This document shows, one piece after another, positions 17,412-26,758 of a stretch of DNA of 64,000 bases. Source of the DNA: an uncultured Bacteroidales bacterium (GTDB taxonomy: Bacteria > Bacteroidota > Bacteroidia > Bacteroidales > UBA932); the NCBI GenBank assembly GCA_900319485.1, contig ONOQ01000015.1, positions 1 through 64,000 on the forward strand. Reading direction: 5' to 3'. Under the pieces are notes generated by a model. The model was given only the letters and a program-made list of their open reading frames with translations. It was not told where the DNA came from and did not search any database. Numbering within the stretch: position 1 is the stretch's first letter; each line of letters starts with the position of its first letter. The position numbers and the translations under genes were made by a program.

Positions 17412-20063
17412 ATGAAAGAACTTGCCGCAAAGTACAGCGCAGCGCAGGTGGAGGACAAGTGGTATGCCTATTGGCTGGACCATAAGTTCTTCCACAGCGA
17501 ACCTAATGAAAAACAGCCTTATACCATAGTGATTCCGCCGCCCAACGTGACGGGAATCCTCCATATGGGCCACGTGCTCAACAACACCCTTAACGACGTC
17601 CTTATCCGCAAAGCCCGTATGGACGGCAAAAACGCCTGCTGGGTGCCCGGAACGGACCATGCCTCAATTGCTACTGAATCCAAGGTGGTGGCAAAACTGA
17701 AGGCAATGGGTATTAATAAGGAGGATATCGGCCGTGAGGAGTTCCTCAGGCACGCCTGGGAGTGGAAGGAGGAGCACGGAGGAATAATCCTCCAGCAACT
17801 CCGTAAACTGGGCTGCTCCTGCGACTGGGACCGCACCCGTTTCACTATGGAGCCCGCCCTCAGCGATGCAGTTATCAATACCTTCGTGTATTTCTACAGG
17901 AAGGGCTGGATCTACAAGGGCGTAAGAATGGTGAACTGGGACCCCGAGGCCCTTACCGCCGTCTCTGACGACGAAGTTATCCACAAGGACACAAAGAGCC
18001 ATTTCTACCACCTGAGGTACTACATCTCCGACGGCAACGGAAACCCTACGGACAAGTTCCTTGTCATTGCCACAACGCGTCCTGAGACAATTATGGCCGA
18101 TGCCGCAATTTGCGTCAACCCCAAGGACGAGCGTCATTTCTGGCTCAAGGGAAAGAAGGTCCTCATCCCGCTCATCAACCGTGAGATTCCAGTCATCGAG
18201 GACGACTACGTGGAGATGGACTTTGGAACCGGCTGCCTGAAGGTGACCCCGGCCCACGACGTCCACGATTACGAAATCGGCCTGAGGCATAACCTTCCCG
18301 TGCTGGAAATCATAGACGACCACGGCCGCCTCAACGAAAAGGCGCAGATTCTTGTGGGCGAAGACCGTTTTGTGGCCCGTAAGAAGATAGTGAAGATGCT
18401 GGAAGAGGCCGGAAACCTTGTGAAAGTGGAAGACTATACCAGCCCTGTGGGCTATTCAGAGCGCACAGACGCAGTCATAGAACCCAAACTCAGCGCCCAG
18501 TGGTTCCTGAAGATGGAGGAACTTGCAAAGACCGCCCTTGAAACCGTTGAGAGCGGCCGCACCAAGTTCATCCCTGAGAAATACGTGAACACCTACCGCC
18601 ACTGGATGGAGAACGCCCGTGACTGGTGCATCTCCCGTCAACTGTGGTGGGGCCAGCGTATCCCCGCATACTATCTGCCGGACGGCTCATACGTGGTTGA
18701 GGCCACCCCCGAGGCAGCCCTGAAGGCCGCCCAGGCCATCAATCCGGCCCTGACTATGCAGGATCTTAAGCAGGACGAGGACGTTCTTGACACCTGGTTC
18801 AGTTCCTGGCTCTGGCCCATCTCCGTCTTTGACCCTGAAAAGCCCGGCCATCCCGACCACAAGCCCAACAGGGACCTTTCCTACTATTATCCCACCAACG
18901 ACCTCGTGACCGGCCCGGACATCATCTTCTTCTGGGTGGCCCGTATGATTATGGCCGGAGAGGAGTTTATGGGCAGGGAACCCTTCTCAAACGTGTATTT
19001 CACCGGCATCGTGAGGGATAAGATCGGCCGCAAGATGTCAAAGACCCTTGGCAACAGCCCCAACCCTCTTGACCTCATTGAGAAATACGGGGCCGATGCT
19101 GTGAGAATAGGTATGCTCCTTTGCTCCAGCGCCGGCAACGACATCTTCTACGACGAAGCCCAGATCCAGCAGGGCGCCGCTTTCTGCAACAAGATATGGA
19201 ACAGTTACCGTCTTGTGAAGGGCTGGGAGGTGGACGCCTCCGCTGCGCAGGGAGCATCGGCCCGCCTTGCGGTTGAATGGTTTGCCGCAAAACTCTCCGA
19301 CACAGTTGCCGCCGTAGAGGACCATTACTCAAAATTCCGCATCTCTGATGCCCTGATGACCATCTACAAACTCTTCTGGGACGACTACTGCTCCTGGTAT
19401 CTTGAGGCCATCAAGCCCGCATACGGACAGCCTATAGACCCCGCAACCAAGAAGGCTACGCTGGAATTCTTTGAGGCCCTCCTTAAACTCATCCATCCCG
19501 TCATGCCCTTCATCACGGAGGAACTCTGGCAGGACATCGCAGAGCGTAAGGAAGGGGAGACCATTATGTATGCTCCCACTCCCAAGGCGGCTTCCTTTGA
19601 CCCTCAGGTACTTGAGAACTTTTCACTGGCCCAGGAGGCCGTGAATGGCGTCCGTGGCGTACGCAGCCAGCGTAACATCGCCCCCAAGGAGGTTCTGAAA
19701 CTCCATATCAAGGGCGCAGGATTCCCTCAGGCGGTGATTCCAGTAGTGGAGAAACTTTCAAACGCTGAGGTCTCCATTGTGGATGCATTCGGCTCCCAGG
19801 GCGTAGGATTTATGGTGCGTACCATAGAGATGCAGGTGGAAATGGAAGGCCTCATCAACGTGGAAGAGGAACTGGACAAGGCCCAGAGGGAACTGGAACA
19901 CCAGGAGAAATTCCTTGCAGGCGTACGCGCCAAGCTCTCCAACGAGCGTTTTGTGAATAACGCCCCCGCCGCCGTGGTTGAGGTTGAGAGAAAGAAGGAG
20001 GCCGATTCCCTTTCTAAGATTGAAAGCCTCAAGGCAAAGATCGAGGCCCTCAAAAACAACTAG
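17412..20063 (+). CDS. valS: Valyl-tRNA synthetase
   Basis: The 883-aa class I synthetase charges tRNA-Val. The HIGH region is PPNVTGILHMGHVLNN (about residues 39-54), the editing domain holds IATTRPETIMADAA and GTGCLKVTPAHDVHDYE, the tRNA-binding/WWWG region is SRQLWWGQRIPAYY, and the KMSKS motif reads GRKMSKTLGNSPNP (near 540). The C-terminus is a coiled coil (about 815-883), as usual in ValRS. No truncation is seen. It leads a plus-strand run with the thioesterase gene starting five bases after its stop. Confidence 0.97.
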   Translation: MKELAAKYSAAQVEDKWYAYWLDHKFFHSEPNEKQPYTIVIPPPNVTGILHMGHVLNNTLNDVLIRKARMDGKNACWVPGTDHASIATESKVVAKLKAMGINKEDIGREEFLRHAWEWKEEHGGIILQQLRKLGCSCDWDRTRFTMEPALSDAVINTFVYFYRKGWIYKGVRMVNWDPEALTAVSDDEVIHKDTKSHFYHLRYYISDGNGNPTDKFLVIATTRPETIMADAAICVNPKDERHFWLKGKKVLIPLINREIPVIEDDYVEMDFGTGCLKVTPAHDVHDYEIGLRHNLPVLEIIDDHGRLNEKAQILVGEDRFVARKKIVKMLEEAGNLVKVEDYTSPVGYSERTDAVIEPKLSAQWFLKMEELAKTALETVESGRTKFIPEKYVNTYRHWMENARDWCISRQLWWGQRIPAYYLPDGSYVVEATPEAALKAAQAINPALTMQDLKQDEDVLDTWFSSWLWPISVFDPEKPGHPDHKPNRDLSYYYPTNDLVTGPDIIFFWVARMIMAGEEFMGREPFSNVYFTGIVRDKIGRKMSKTLGNSPNPLDLIEKYGADAVRIGMLLCSSAGNDIFYDEAQIQQGAAFCNKIWNSYRLVKGWEVDASAAQGASARLAVEWFAAKLSDTVAAVEDHYSKFRISDALMTIYKLFWDDYCSWYLEAIKPAYGQPIDPATKKATLEFFEALLKLIHPVMPFITEELWQDIAERKEGETIMYAPTPKAASFDPQVLENFSLAQEAVNGVRGVRSQRNIAPKEVLKLHIKGAGFPQAVIPVVEKLSNAEVSIVDAFGSQGVGFMVRTIEMQVEMEGLINVEEELDKAQRELEHQEKFLAGVRAKLSNERFVNNAPAAVVEVERKKEADSLSKIESLKAKIEALKNN

Positions 20064-20068
20064 AAGGT

Positions 20069-20488
20069 ATGGCCGTTTTCAAGACAACATTCCCCGTAAG
20101 GTACTATGAGACAGACCAGATGGCCGTTGTCCATCACTCAAACTATATACGCTATTTTGAACTGGCGCGCGACGAGATGATGGTCCAACTGGGATTTCCC
20201 ATTGAAAAGTGCGAGGCTGAGTTAGGCGTTCTGGTGCCCATAGTGTCCGTGGAATGCCATTTCAGGCATCCTGCAAGGATGGGAGACGTCCTCACTGCAT
20301 CGGCCCGGGTAGACAGGGCGCCTATGGCCAAGATGCGTATCCACCAGGAGGTGGTGAACCAGGACGGGGTGCTGTGCGCGGAAGGAGAGGTGGTCCTCGG
20401 CTTCCTGGACAGGAAAACCTTCACCCCGGTGCGCTGCCCGGAGGTAATCTGCGACCTTTTTGAAAAATTCACTCAATTAAACAGTTAG
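20069..20488 (+). CDS. YbgC-type acyl-CoA thioesterase (hot-dog fold)
   Basis: The 139-aa protein shows VRYYETDQMAVVHHSNYIRY, the hot-dog thioesterase motif with the catalytic Asp, followed by FELARDEMM, as in 4-hydroxybenzoyl-CoA thioesterase/YbgC. Such enzymes hydrolyse acyl-CoA thioesters in the cytoplasm; the chain specificity is not visible. It is placed between valS and tatA with gaps of a few bases. Confidence 0.87.
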   Translation: MAVFKTTFPVRYYETDQMAVVHHSNYIRYFELARDEMMVQLGFPIEKCEAELGVLVPIVSVECHFRHPARMGDVLTASARVDRAPMAKMRIHQEVVNQDGVLCAEGEVVLGFLDRKTFTPVRCPEVICDLFEKFTQLNS

Positions 20489-20491
20489 TAT

Positions 20492-20686
20492 ATGCTTCCT
20501 CTTGTTATAGGTCATTGGGAGATTATCGCCATAGTGGTGGTAATCCTGCTCCTCTTTGGCGGAAAGAAGATCCCCGAACTTATGAAAGGCCTTGGAAAAG
20601 GCGTTAAGAGTTTCAAGGAAGGGGTGAATGAGGTGGAGAAGGAGATAGAAGATTCTTCCAAGGACACCCCCGAGACCAAGGAATAG
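20492..20686 (+). CDS. tatA: Twin-arginine translocase subunit TatA/E
   Basis: The 64-aa protein has an N-terminal membrane helix ([20 protein letters not shown]), the FGxxKxPEL hinge, an amphipathic helix ([15 protein letters not shown]) and a charged tail. This is the pore-forming Tat subunit for export of folded proteins. tatC follows after one base; no separate tatB is seen, so TatA probably also fills that role. Confidence 0.93.
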   Translation: MLPLVIGHWEIIAIVVVILLLFGGKKIPELMKGLGKGVKSFKEGVNEVEKEIEDSSKDTPETKE

Positions 20687-20687
20687 C

Positions 20688-21425
20688 GTGGCTCCCGGGG
20701 ACAATGAGATGTCCTTCTGGGACCACCTTGAGGCACTGAGAGGCACTATCTGGCGCTCGGTGCTGGGTGTTCTGCTGGCTTCGGTAGCGTTCCTCTGCTT
20801 CCCAAAGGCGCTTTTCAGCGCCGTCCTCTGGCCCACTCAGGCCGATTTCCCCCTCTACAGGCTTCCGGGCATAGACTTTTCGATGGACCTTGTAAACATA
20901 GAACTATCCGCACAGTTCTTCGTTTATCTGAAGGTTTCCGTCCTCTGCGGCCTTGTGGTGGCATTCCCGTATGTGATATGGGAAATCTGGAAGTTTGTGG
21001 CTCCGGCTCTCTACGAGAACGAGAAAAAGGCGGTGAGGGGAGCATTCTCCCTTTCATCGGCCCTTTTCTACCTTGGAGTTGCCGTGGGCTACTTTGTGGT
21101 GCTTCCGGTGTGTCTTATGTTCTTTGTGAACTTTTCCGTGAGCGATGCCATAGTGAACACCATCTCCCTGAGTTCTTATATGTCCCTTTTCACCTCCATG
21201 GTGTTTTTAATAGGAATTCTCTTCGAGTTTCCTTCGGTAATCCTGGCCTTGTCTTCCATCGGCGTCATTTCCCGTTCCCAACTAAAGAGTTGGCGGAAAT
21301 ACGCCTTTGTGGTTGTGCTTATCCTGGCGGCCCTCATTACCCCCAGCGACCCTTTCTCCATGTTTGTTCTGGCCATACCCCTTTACGGCCTCTTTGAACT
21401 CTCTGTCCTTCTCTGCAAGAAATGA
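20688..21425 (+). CDS. tatC: Twin-arginine translocase subunit TatC
   Basis: The 245-aa product has the TatC start EMSFWDHLEALRGTIWRSVL, six membrane segments and the conserved PYVIWEIWKFVAPALYENEK and FEFPSVILALSSIGVIS. TatC is the receptor for twin-arginine signal peptides. The start used is GTG 20688, one base after the tatA stop; the ATG eight codons on (before SFWDHLEAL) is an equally plausible start. It overlaps the next gene by 4 bp. Confidence 0.93.
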   Translation: MAPGDNEMSFWDHLEALRGTIWRSVLGVLLASVAFLCFPKALFSAVLWPTQADFPLYRLPGIDFSMDLVNIELSAQFFVYLKVSVLCGLVVAFPYVIWEIWKFVAPALYENEKKAVRGAFSLSSALFYLGVAVGYFVVLPVCLMFFVNFSVSDAIVNTISLSSYMSLFTSMVFLIGILFEFPSVILALSSIGVISRSQLKSWRKYAFVVVLILAALITPSDPFSMFVLAIPLYGLFELSVLLCKK

Positions 21426-23347
21426 TTTCCGTTAACAATGTCACTGTATCCTTCGGGAGTTTCAACCTTCTTGACTGCATCAGTTTCCATATAAGCGAGC
21501 AGGACAAGATAGGGCTTGTGGGCAAGAACGGGGCGGGGAAGAGCACGCTTATGAAACTGATAACCGGGGAGCAGTCACCCACTTCCGGCAGCATCGAGAT
21601 GTCTTCAGGGCTCAATATCGGCTATCTGCCCCAGATAATGGAGCATCACCGGGGCAGGACCGTGATAGAGGAAGTCATGACAGTGTTCGACCACCTCAGG
21701 GCAATGGAGGAGGAACTGGAAAGGCTTACGGCCGAATTGGGGGAGAGGACCGATTATGAATCGGCCTCATACGAAGCCCTCATAACGCGGCTTAACGAAC
21801 TTAACGACCGCCTTGCCCTGGAAACCGGCGAATCCCCGCTGGTGCAGGCTAAGAAGGTGCTCTACGGCCTTGGATTCAAGGAGGAGGAACTTTCCCGCAA
21901 TACGGAAACCTTCAGCCAGGGCTGGAATATGCGCATAGAACTTGCGAAGATCCTTCTCTCAAAGCCGGATGTCCTACTTCTGGACGAGCCCACCAATCAC
22001 CTTGACATTGAATCCATAGAGTGGTTCGAGGACTATCTGAAGGCATTCCGCGGGTCTCTTATGATGGTTTCCCACGACAGGAAGTTCCTGGACAATGTCA
22101 CCACCCGCACCGTGGAGATACTCCTTGGGCATATCCACGACTATAAGGTGCCCTACAGCCAGTACGTTACCCTGCGTCAGGAGAGGATCGCCCAGCAGAC
22201 TGCCGCCTATGAGAACCAGCAGCGGATGATAGAGAAGACGGAGGATTTCATAAACCGCTTCCGCTACAAGCCCACCAAGAGCAACCAGGTACAGTCCCGC
22301 ATAAAGGCGCTGGAGAAGTTGGACAGGATAGAGATAGACGAGACCGAGAACGCGTCCATCAACCTCCGTTTCCCGCCCGCCCAGCGTTCCGGAGACGTGG
22401 TGTTCAAGGCTACGGGCATCACCGTGGGATATCCTCAGAAGGTGGTTTTCTCCAATGCCGATATTGAGATCAAAAGGGGAGAGAAGGTTGCGCTAATCGG
22501 CCGTAACGGCGAGGGCAAGACCACCCTTATGAGGGTTATAATGAAGGAACTCTATCCCCTGGAGGGAGAGGCAAAGACCGGTCACAACGTGAGCATCGGC
22601 TATTACGCCCAGAATCAGGAGGACATCCTGGACCCTTCTGAAACAGTCTTCGGAACCCTGGACAGGATAGCCGTTGGAGATATCAGAACCCGCCTCAGGG
22701 ATATCCTGGGGGCATTTCTCTTCAAGGGAGAGGACATTGACAAGAGGGTTTCCGTACTGAGTGGCGGGGAGCGTGCAAGGCTTGGAATGGCTAAACTCAT
22801 GCTTTCCCCGTACAACGTCCTGGCGCTGGACGAACCCACCAACCATATGGATATCAGGTCGAAGGATATCCTCAAGCAGGCGCTCAAATCCTTTGACGGT
22901 ACACTTATTGTTGTATCCCACGACCGAGACTTCCTTGACGGCCTGGTGGACAAACTCTACGAGTTCCGGGACGGGAAGGTTACGGAGCACCTCGGTACTG
23001 TGGCCGATTTCCTCAGAAGGCGCAAACTTGAGAGCCTTCAGGAACTTGAAAGAAAGGCTCCCGTGCAGGAGAAAGCCCCGGCCCGGGCATCAGAGGGGGA
23101 GAAAGAATTCCGGAAGATGAAGGCGGTCTCGAAGGAAGAGAGGAAGATCCGTAACAGGATAGATTACCTGGAAAAGCAGATATCGGCCCACGAGGCAAAG
23201 ATGGCGGAAATAGAGAAAATCCTTGCTAATCCGGGAAATAATGACGATATTTTGGACCTCACAAGGGATTATCTGGAGCACAAGAGGACTGTGGATGAGG
23301 AGACCCTTGAGTGGACTTCCTTGATGGAACAGATAGAAAACCAGTAA
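21422..23347 (+). CDS. ABC-F family ATPase
   Basis: The 641-aa soluble protein has two ATP-binding cassettes: Walker A GLVGKNGAGKSTLM (about residue 33) and LIGRNGEGKTTLMR (about 357), Walker B VLLLDEPTNHLD and VLALDEPTNHMD, and signatures FSQGW (first, degenerate) and LSGGERARLGMA (second). The linker between the cassettes carries TAAYENQQRMIEKTEDFINR, and the C-terminus is a coiled coil (about 555-641) as in Uup-type members. ABC-F proteins act on the ribosome or on DNA rather than in transport. No adjacent membrane subunit exists. The start overlaps tatC (ATGA). Confidence 0.92.
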   Translation: MISVNNVTVSFGSFNLLDCISFHISEQDKIGLVGKNGAGKSTLMKLITGEQSPTSGSIEMSSGLNIGYLPQIMEHHRGRTVIEEVMTVFDHLRAMEEELERLTAELGERTDYESASYEALITRLNELNDRLALETGESPLVQAKKVLYGLGFKEEELSRNTETFSQGWNMRIELAKILLSKPDVLLLDEPTNHLDIESIEWFEDYLKAFRGSLMMVSHDRKFLDNVTTRTVEILLGHIHDYKVPYSQYVTLRQERIAQQTAAYENQQRMIEKTEDFINRFRYKPTKSNQVQSRIKALEKLDRIEIDETENASINLRFPPAQRSGDVVFKATGITVGYPQKVVFSNADIEIKRGEKVALIGRNGEGKTTLMRVIMKELYPLEGEAKTGHNVSIGYYAQNQEDILDPSETVFGTLDRIAVGDIRTRLRDILGAFLFKGEDIDKRVSVLSGGERARLGMAKLMLSPYNVLALDEPTNHMDIRSKDILKQALKSFDGTLIVVSHDRDFLDGLVDKLYEFRDGKVTEHLGTVADFLRRRKLESLQELERKAPVQEKAPARASEGEKEFRKMKAVSKEERKIRNRIDYLEKQISAHEAKMAEIEKILANPGNNDDILDLTRDYLEHKRTVDEETLEWTSLMEQIENQ

Positions 23348-23359
23348 AAGTATTGTAAT

Positions 23360-24361
23360 ATGAAAGCGCTGATTAACAAAATGTTGGTTCTTGCGATTGC
23401 AAGTATCACTTTACTTTTGGCAGCCCCCGCTGCACGTGCCCAGTTCACCTCTCAACTGGAAGAGAAGACCATCCCCGTGGGGGACTTCTCAGGCATTGAG
23501 GTAGCCGGTGACTTTGAGGTGACCCTCTCCAGCGGCCCCTGCGTTGCCAAGGTAACCGTAGACAAGATGCTGTCTCCCTACGTGCAGGTTTATGTGCGCG
23601 GCAAAGTGCTTCACATTACATATGACAGCAAGGCCGTTCCCAAGGACGTAAGGCAACTATACAAGGGCCGTAATGCCCCCAAGCCCGTTTTCAGGGCCAG
23701 TATCACTATGCCTGAACTCTCTTCCGTCTTCCTTGGGGGCAATGCGGTCCTTAACTGCGGAGACGTCCTTGAGTGTAAACTTACCACCGATATCGATATC
23801 CAGGACAAAGCCCAGCTCAAGAACCTCAGCATCAAGGCGGGCTCCGTCAACGTCAATATGAAAAAGCAGGCTCAGGCTGCCATCAGCATAGATGCCGTGA
23901 ACAAGGCCGAACTAAAGACCGAGGGCAATGCCAACCTGAGGGCCACGGTAAACGCCCACGACATAATCTCAGCCGCGGCCAGTTCCTCGGAGATTGCCAT
24001 TACCTCCAAGGGCGTGGACGCGACAATCTCGGGATCGGGCAGTTCAAAGACCGTGGTTACATTCGAGGGAGAGAAGGCCGTGGTCAATGCGTCAGGATCG
24101 GCCAGCGTCAATCTTTCAGGTAAGGGAGAGGCTCTTTCCGTCCGCGGAGAGAAGAGTTCAAGTATCGAGGCCGCGGCGTTTGACACCAAGGCCGCAACCG
24201 TGGACCTTAACGGTTCCGTGAAGGCCAATATCACCGTCTCGGAGAACCTGGACGCCAATCTTGTGGGCGGCAGCACGCTCTACTATACCGGAGATCCCGT
24301 GTTCAAAATCGGCAAAGTCGTTCGTTCAACCCTGGCTCCTTACGGCTCAAGTTCAAGATAA
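23360..24361 (+). CDS. GIN-domain (DUF2807) secreted protein
   Basis: The 333-aa protein has a signal peptide (MLVLAIASITLLLAAPAARA) and then the head-GIN domain pattern: IPVGDFSGIEVAGDFEVTL, VYVRGKVLHITYDSK and a long run of short beta repeats rich in Ala, Ser and Asn (about residues 120-320). GIN domains form right-handed beta helices in cell-envelope proteins of Bacteroidota; their role is unsettled. Asp codons here are mostly GAC except after GCC. It overlaps the dipeptidase gene by one base. Confidence 0.88.
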   Translation: MKALINKMLVLAIASITLLLAAPAARAQFTSQLEEKTIPVGDFSGIEVAGDFEVTLSSGPCVAKVTVDKMLSPYVQVYVRGKVLHITYDSKAVPKDVRQLYKGRNAPKPVFRASITMPELSSVFLGGNAVLNCGDVLECKLTTDIDIQDKAQLKNLSIKAGSVNVNMKKQAQAAISIDAVNKAELKTEGNANLRATVNAHDIISAAASSSEIAITSKGVDATISGSGSSKTVVTFEGEKAVVNASGSASVNLSGKGEALSVRGEKSSSIEAAAFDTKAATVDLNGSVKANITVSENLDANLVGGSTLYYTGDPVFKIGKVVRSTLAPYGSSSR

Positions 24362-25452
24362 TGATTTACGATTCCCATATGGATACCCCTTCCCAACTTC
24401 TGAGGCTGAGGAATGTGGATATAGACAACAGATACGGCCACGTAGACTTCCCTAAACTCCAGAGGGGAGCGGTGGACGGCGTTTTCTTTGCGCTTTATAC
24501 GCCTCCGCAGATGGCGCCAGACGCGGCCACGCGCTATGCCCTGGAGATGCTGTCGGCAACCTATGACGCCGTAGAGCGCAATTCAGACCTTGCGGCAATC
24601 ACATTCAGCCCGGAGGAGGCCGCCCAAAACCGCAAGGAAGGCCTTATTTCCATATTTATAGGTATGGAGAACGGATCTCCCATCCAGGAGAACCTGTCGC
24701 TCCTCAGGACTTTCTACCGCCTTGGCGTGAGTTATGTCACCCTTACCCATAACGGGGACAACGCCATTGCCGATGCCGCCTCGGAGGGAAAGAAGTGGAA
24801 CGGCCTCAGCCCCTTCGGCAGGGAAGTCATAGCGGAAATGAACAAGTTGGGTATAATGGTAGACCTTTCCCACGCCTCGGACAAAACCTTCTGGGACTGC
24901 ATGGAGGCTTCAAAGGCTCCAATCATTGCCACCCATTCCTGCTGCCGAAGCCTGTGCGGCCACAGGCGCAACCTCACGGACGATATGCTGAAGGCCCTGG
25001 GGGAGAAGGACGGATATGTGGGGATAAACTTCTACCCGGCTTTCCTGAGTGACCGCTTTGGCTCAGACCCCGCGGAAGCCGCGCTTCTGGATGAAGCGGA
25101 GAAGACGGACCAGTACTGGAGGCTCTGCCCCTCGGACCCCGGACGTACGGAAGCCTGGCACAAAATCCAGGACCGCCTGAAGACTGAGATCTGGCGTCCC
25201 GGTGTGAAGGAAGTGGTGGACCATATAGATTATGCGGTGAAACTTGCGGGCATAGACCACGTTGGACTGGGCTCCGATTTTGACGGAATTTGCGTAGGGC
25301 CGGAGGGTCTTGAAGATGTCTCCAAGATAGGCGCCGTGGCAGAGGAAATGCGCCGCCGCGGGTACTCCGAGGACGCCATTGACAAGGTTTCAGGCAGGAA
25401 TCTGATGGATGTCTTCCAAAGAGTCATAAACTGCTCTGAATTAGAGCATTAG
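24361..25452 (+). CDS. Membrane-dipeptidase family (M19) zinc peptidase
   Basis: The 363-aa protein has the M19 features: the opening YDSHMDTPSQLL (HxD zinc ligands), FIGMENGSPI (bridging Glu), VDLSHASDKTFWDC, IATHSCCRSLCGHRRN and the C-terminal VGLGSDFDGI. No signal peptide is seen, so it is likely cytoplasmic despite the family name. M19 enzymes cleave dipeptides, including some with D-residues. It ends the valS run at a strong hairpin. Confidence 0.92.
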   Translation: MIYDSHMDTPSQLLRLRNVDIDNRYGHVDFPKLQRGAVDGVFFALYTPPQMAPDAATRYALEMLSATYDAVERNSDLAAITFSPEEAAQNRKEGLISIFIGMENGSPIQENLSLLRTFYRLGVSYVTLTHNGDNAIADAASEGKKWNGLSPFGREVIAEMNKLGIMVDLSHASDKTFWDCMEASKAPIIATHSCCRSLCGHRRNLTDDMLKALGEKDGYVGINFYPAFLSDRFGSDPAEAALLDEAEKTDQYWRLCPSDPGRTEAWHKIQDRLKTEIWRPGVKEVVDHIDYAVKLAGIDHVGLGSDFDGICVGPEGLEDVSKIGAVAEEMRRRGYSEDAIDKVSGRNLMDVFQRVINCSELEH

Positions 25453-25456
25453 GCTT

Positions 25457-25501
25457 AAAAGTAACAAAGATGTTAGTAAATCTAACATCTTTGTTACTTT
25501 T
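25457..25501. terminator. Perfect 20-bp hairpin terminator between convergent genes
   Basis: A perfect 20-bp stem (AAAAGTAACAAAGATGTTAG and its complement) with loop TAAAT lies between the M19 and cinA stops. The stem begins AAAA and ends TTTT, so it works for both strands. Confidence 0.9.
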
Positions 25502-25515
25502 ATTGTAAATCAGCG

Positions 25516-26757
25516 TTATAACTGATTTTCTATGTAAAGCCTCAGGAAGTTGAGTGCAGAGGCCGCGAAGCGTTCAATATTACGCGCGCGGTCATTTTTG
25601 TAACAGTACTTTACGGTGCGTGTACCGCGTGGCCCGCTCACTCCAATCCATACTGTCCCGCCCGGATTTTTCCCGTCTCCGTCTTTATCGGCAAGGCCGG
25701 TTGTGGCAACGGAATATGTGCTTCCGATAAGGCGCCTCACGCCCTCCGCCATAGCCGCCGCAACCTCGGAACTGACCACTCCGTTCTCCGTGATGACGCT
25801 CTCCGGAACGCCAAGCACGTTCTCTTTCACGGATACGGCATAGGAGGTGACGGAGCCAAGGAAATAGGCCGATGATCCGGAAACCGAAGTGAAGAGATGG
25901 GCTATTTCTCCACCGGTGCAGGATTCGGCCGCCGACACAGTTTCACCGCGCGTCTTCAGAAGTTTTCCAACGGCGGCCTCAAGGGTGGTGTCTTCCGATG
26001 CGTAGACAAGGGACCCAAGAAGGCCCTTGAGAGTCTCCAACTGCGCTTCAAGGCTCTTTTCATCTGAGCCGTAAGAGGACAGGCGCAGCCTTATTCCTGT
26101 AAGGGTGTTGGGAAGGTAAGCAAGGTGCATATTGCTGGGAAGGGCGTCTTCCCAGGGGGCAATCTTTTCCGAAAGGGCAGATTCCGCCATCCCGTACACC
26201 ATAATGTTGCGGTGAATGATGCGGCCGGGCTTGAAATGGGCCAGAATGTCCTCTAAAATGGCCGGAATTGCGCCCACGGCCTCGTGGGGTACTCCGGGAA
26301 GGGCATAGAGCGTTGCCTTGTCCAGAAGGCTTCTGAACACCATTATGGGGGCCGTTCCAAGCCGGTTCACAATGACCTCCGCCTTTTCCGGTACCTGCGC
26401 CTGCGCTAGATTTATTGGAAGCACGTCCAGGCCCCTTCCTCTGAGGATCTTATGAACCATCTCCAACTGCCCGGGATCCTCCCTGTAGCCGTTACTGCCG
26501 GAAAAACGCGCCAGCACAGCCTTGGTTATGTCGTCCTTGGTGGGGCCAAGGCCTCCTGTTGTGATGACTATGTCGCTGAGGCCGATTTCCCGTCTCAGGG
26601 CATCTTCAATGGCCTCAGGGGCATCACCCACGGAGACCATACTCCTGACGTGGATGCCGGCCTCTTCCAGGGCCCTGGCAATATTGCCGGAATTGGTATC
26701 GGTAACCTGGCCGATGAGAATCTCATCGCCAATTGTGCATATACTTGCGGTAAGCAT
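25516..26757 (-). CDS. cinA: CinA (nicotinamide-nucleotide amidase / competence-damage protein)
   Basis: The 413-aa protein has the full two-domain form. The N-terminal molybdopterin-binding-like domain shows ICTIGDEILIGQVTDTNSGN and TTGGLGPTKDDITK. The C-terminal amidase domain (about 255-413) shows SAAESCTGGEIAHLFTSVSG and GVVSSEVAAAMAEGVRRL. CinA removes pyrophosphate from ADP-ribose and deamidates NMN in NAD recycling and is competence-linked in some Firmicutes. It follows the PyrD-like gene by one base on the minus strand. Confidence 0.93.
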   Translation of the reverse strand: MLTASICTIGDEILIGQVTDTNSGNIARALEEAGIHVRSMVSVGDAPEAIEDALRREIGLSDIVITTGGLGPTKDDITKAVLARFSGSNGYREDPGQLEMVHKILRGRGLDVLPINLAQAQVPEKAEVIVNRLGTAPIMVFRSLLDKATLYALPGVPHEAVGAIPAILEDILAHFKPGRIIHRNIMVYGMAESALSEKIAPWEDALPSNMHLAYLPNTLTGIRLRLSSYGSDEKSLEAQLETLKGLLGSLVYASEDTTLEAAVGKLLKTRGETVSAAESCTGGEIAHLFTSVSGSSAYFLGSVTSYAVSVKENVLGVPESVITENGVVSSEVAAAMAEGVRRLIGSTYSVATTGLADKDGDGKNPGGTVWIGVSGPRGTRTVKYCYKNDRARNIERFAASALNFLRLYIENQL

Positions 26758-26758
26758 A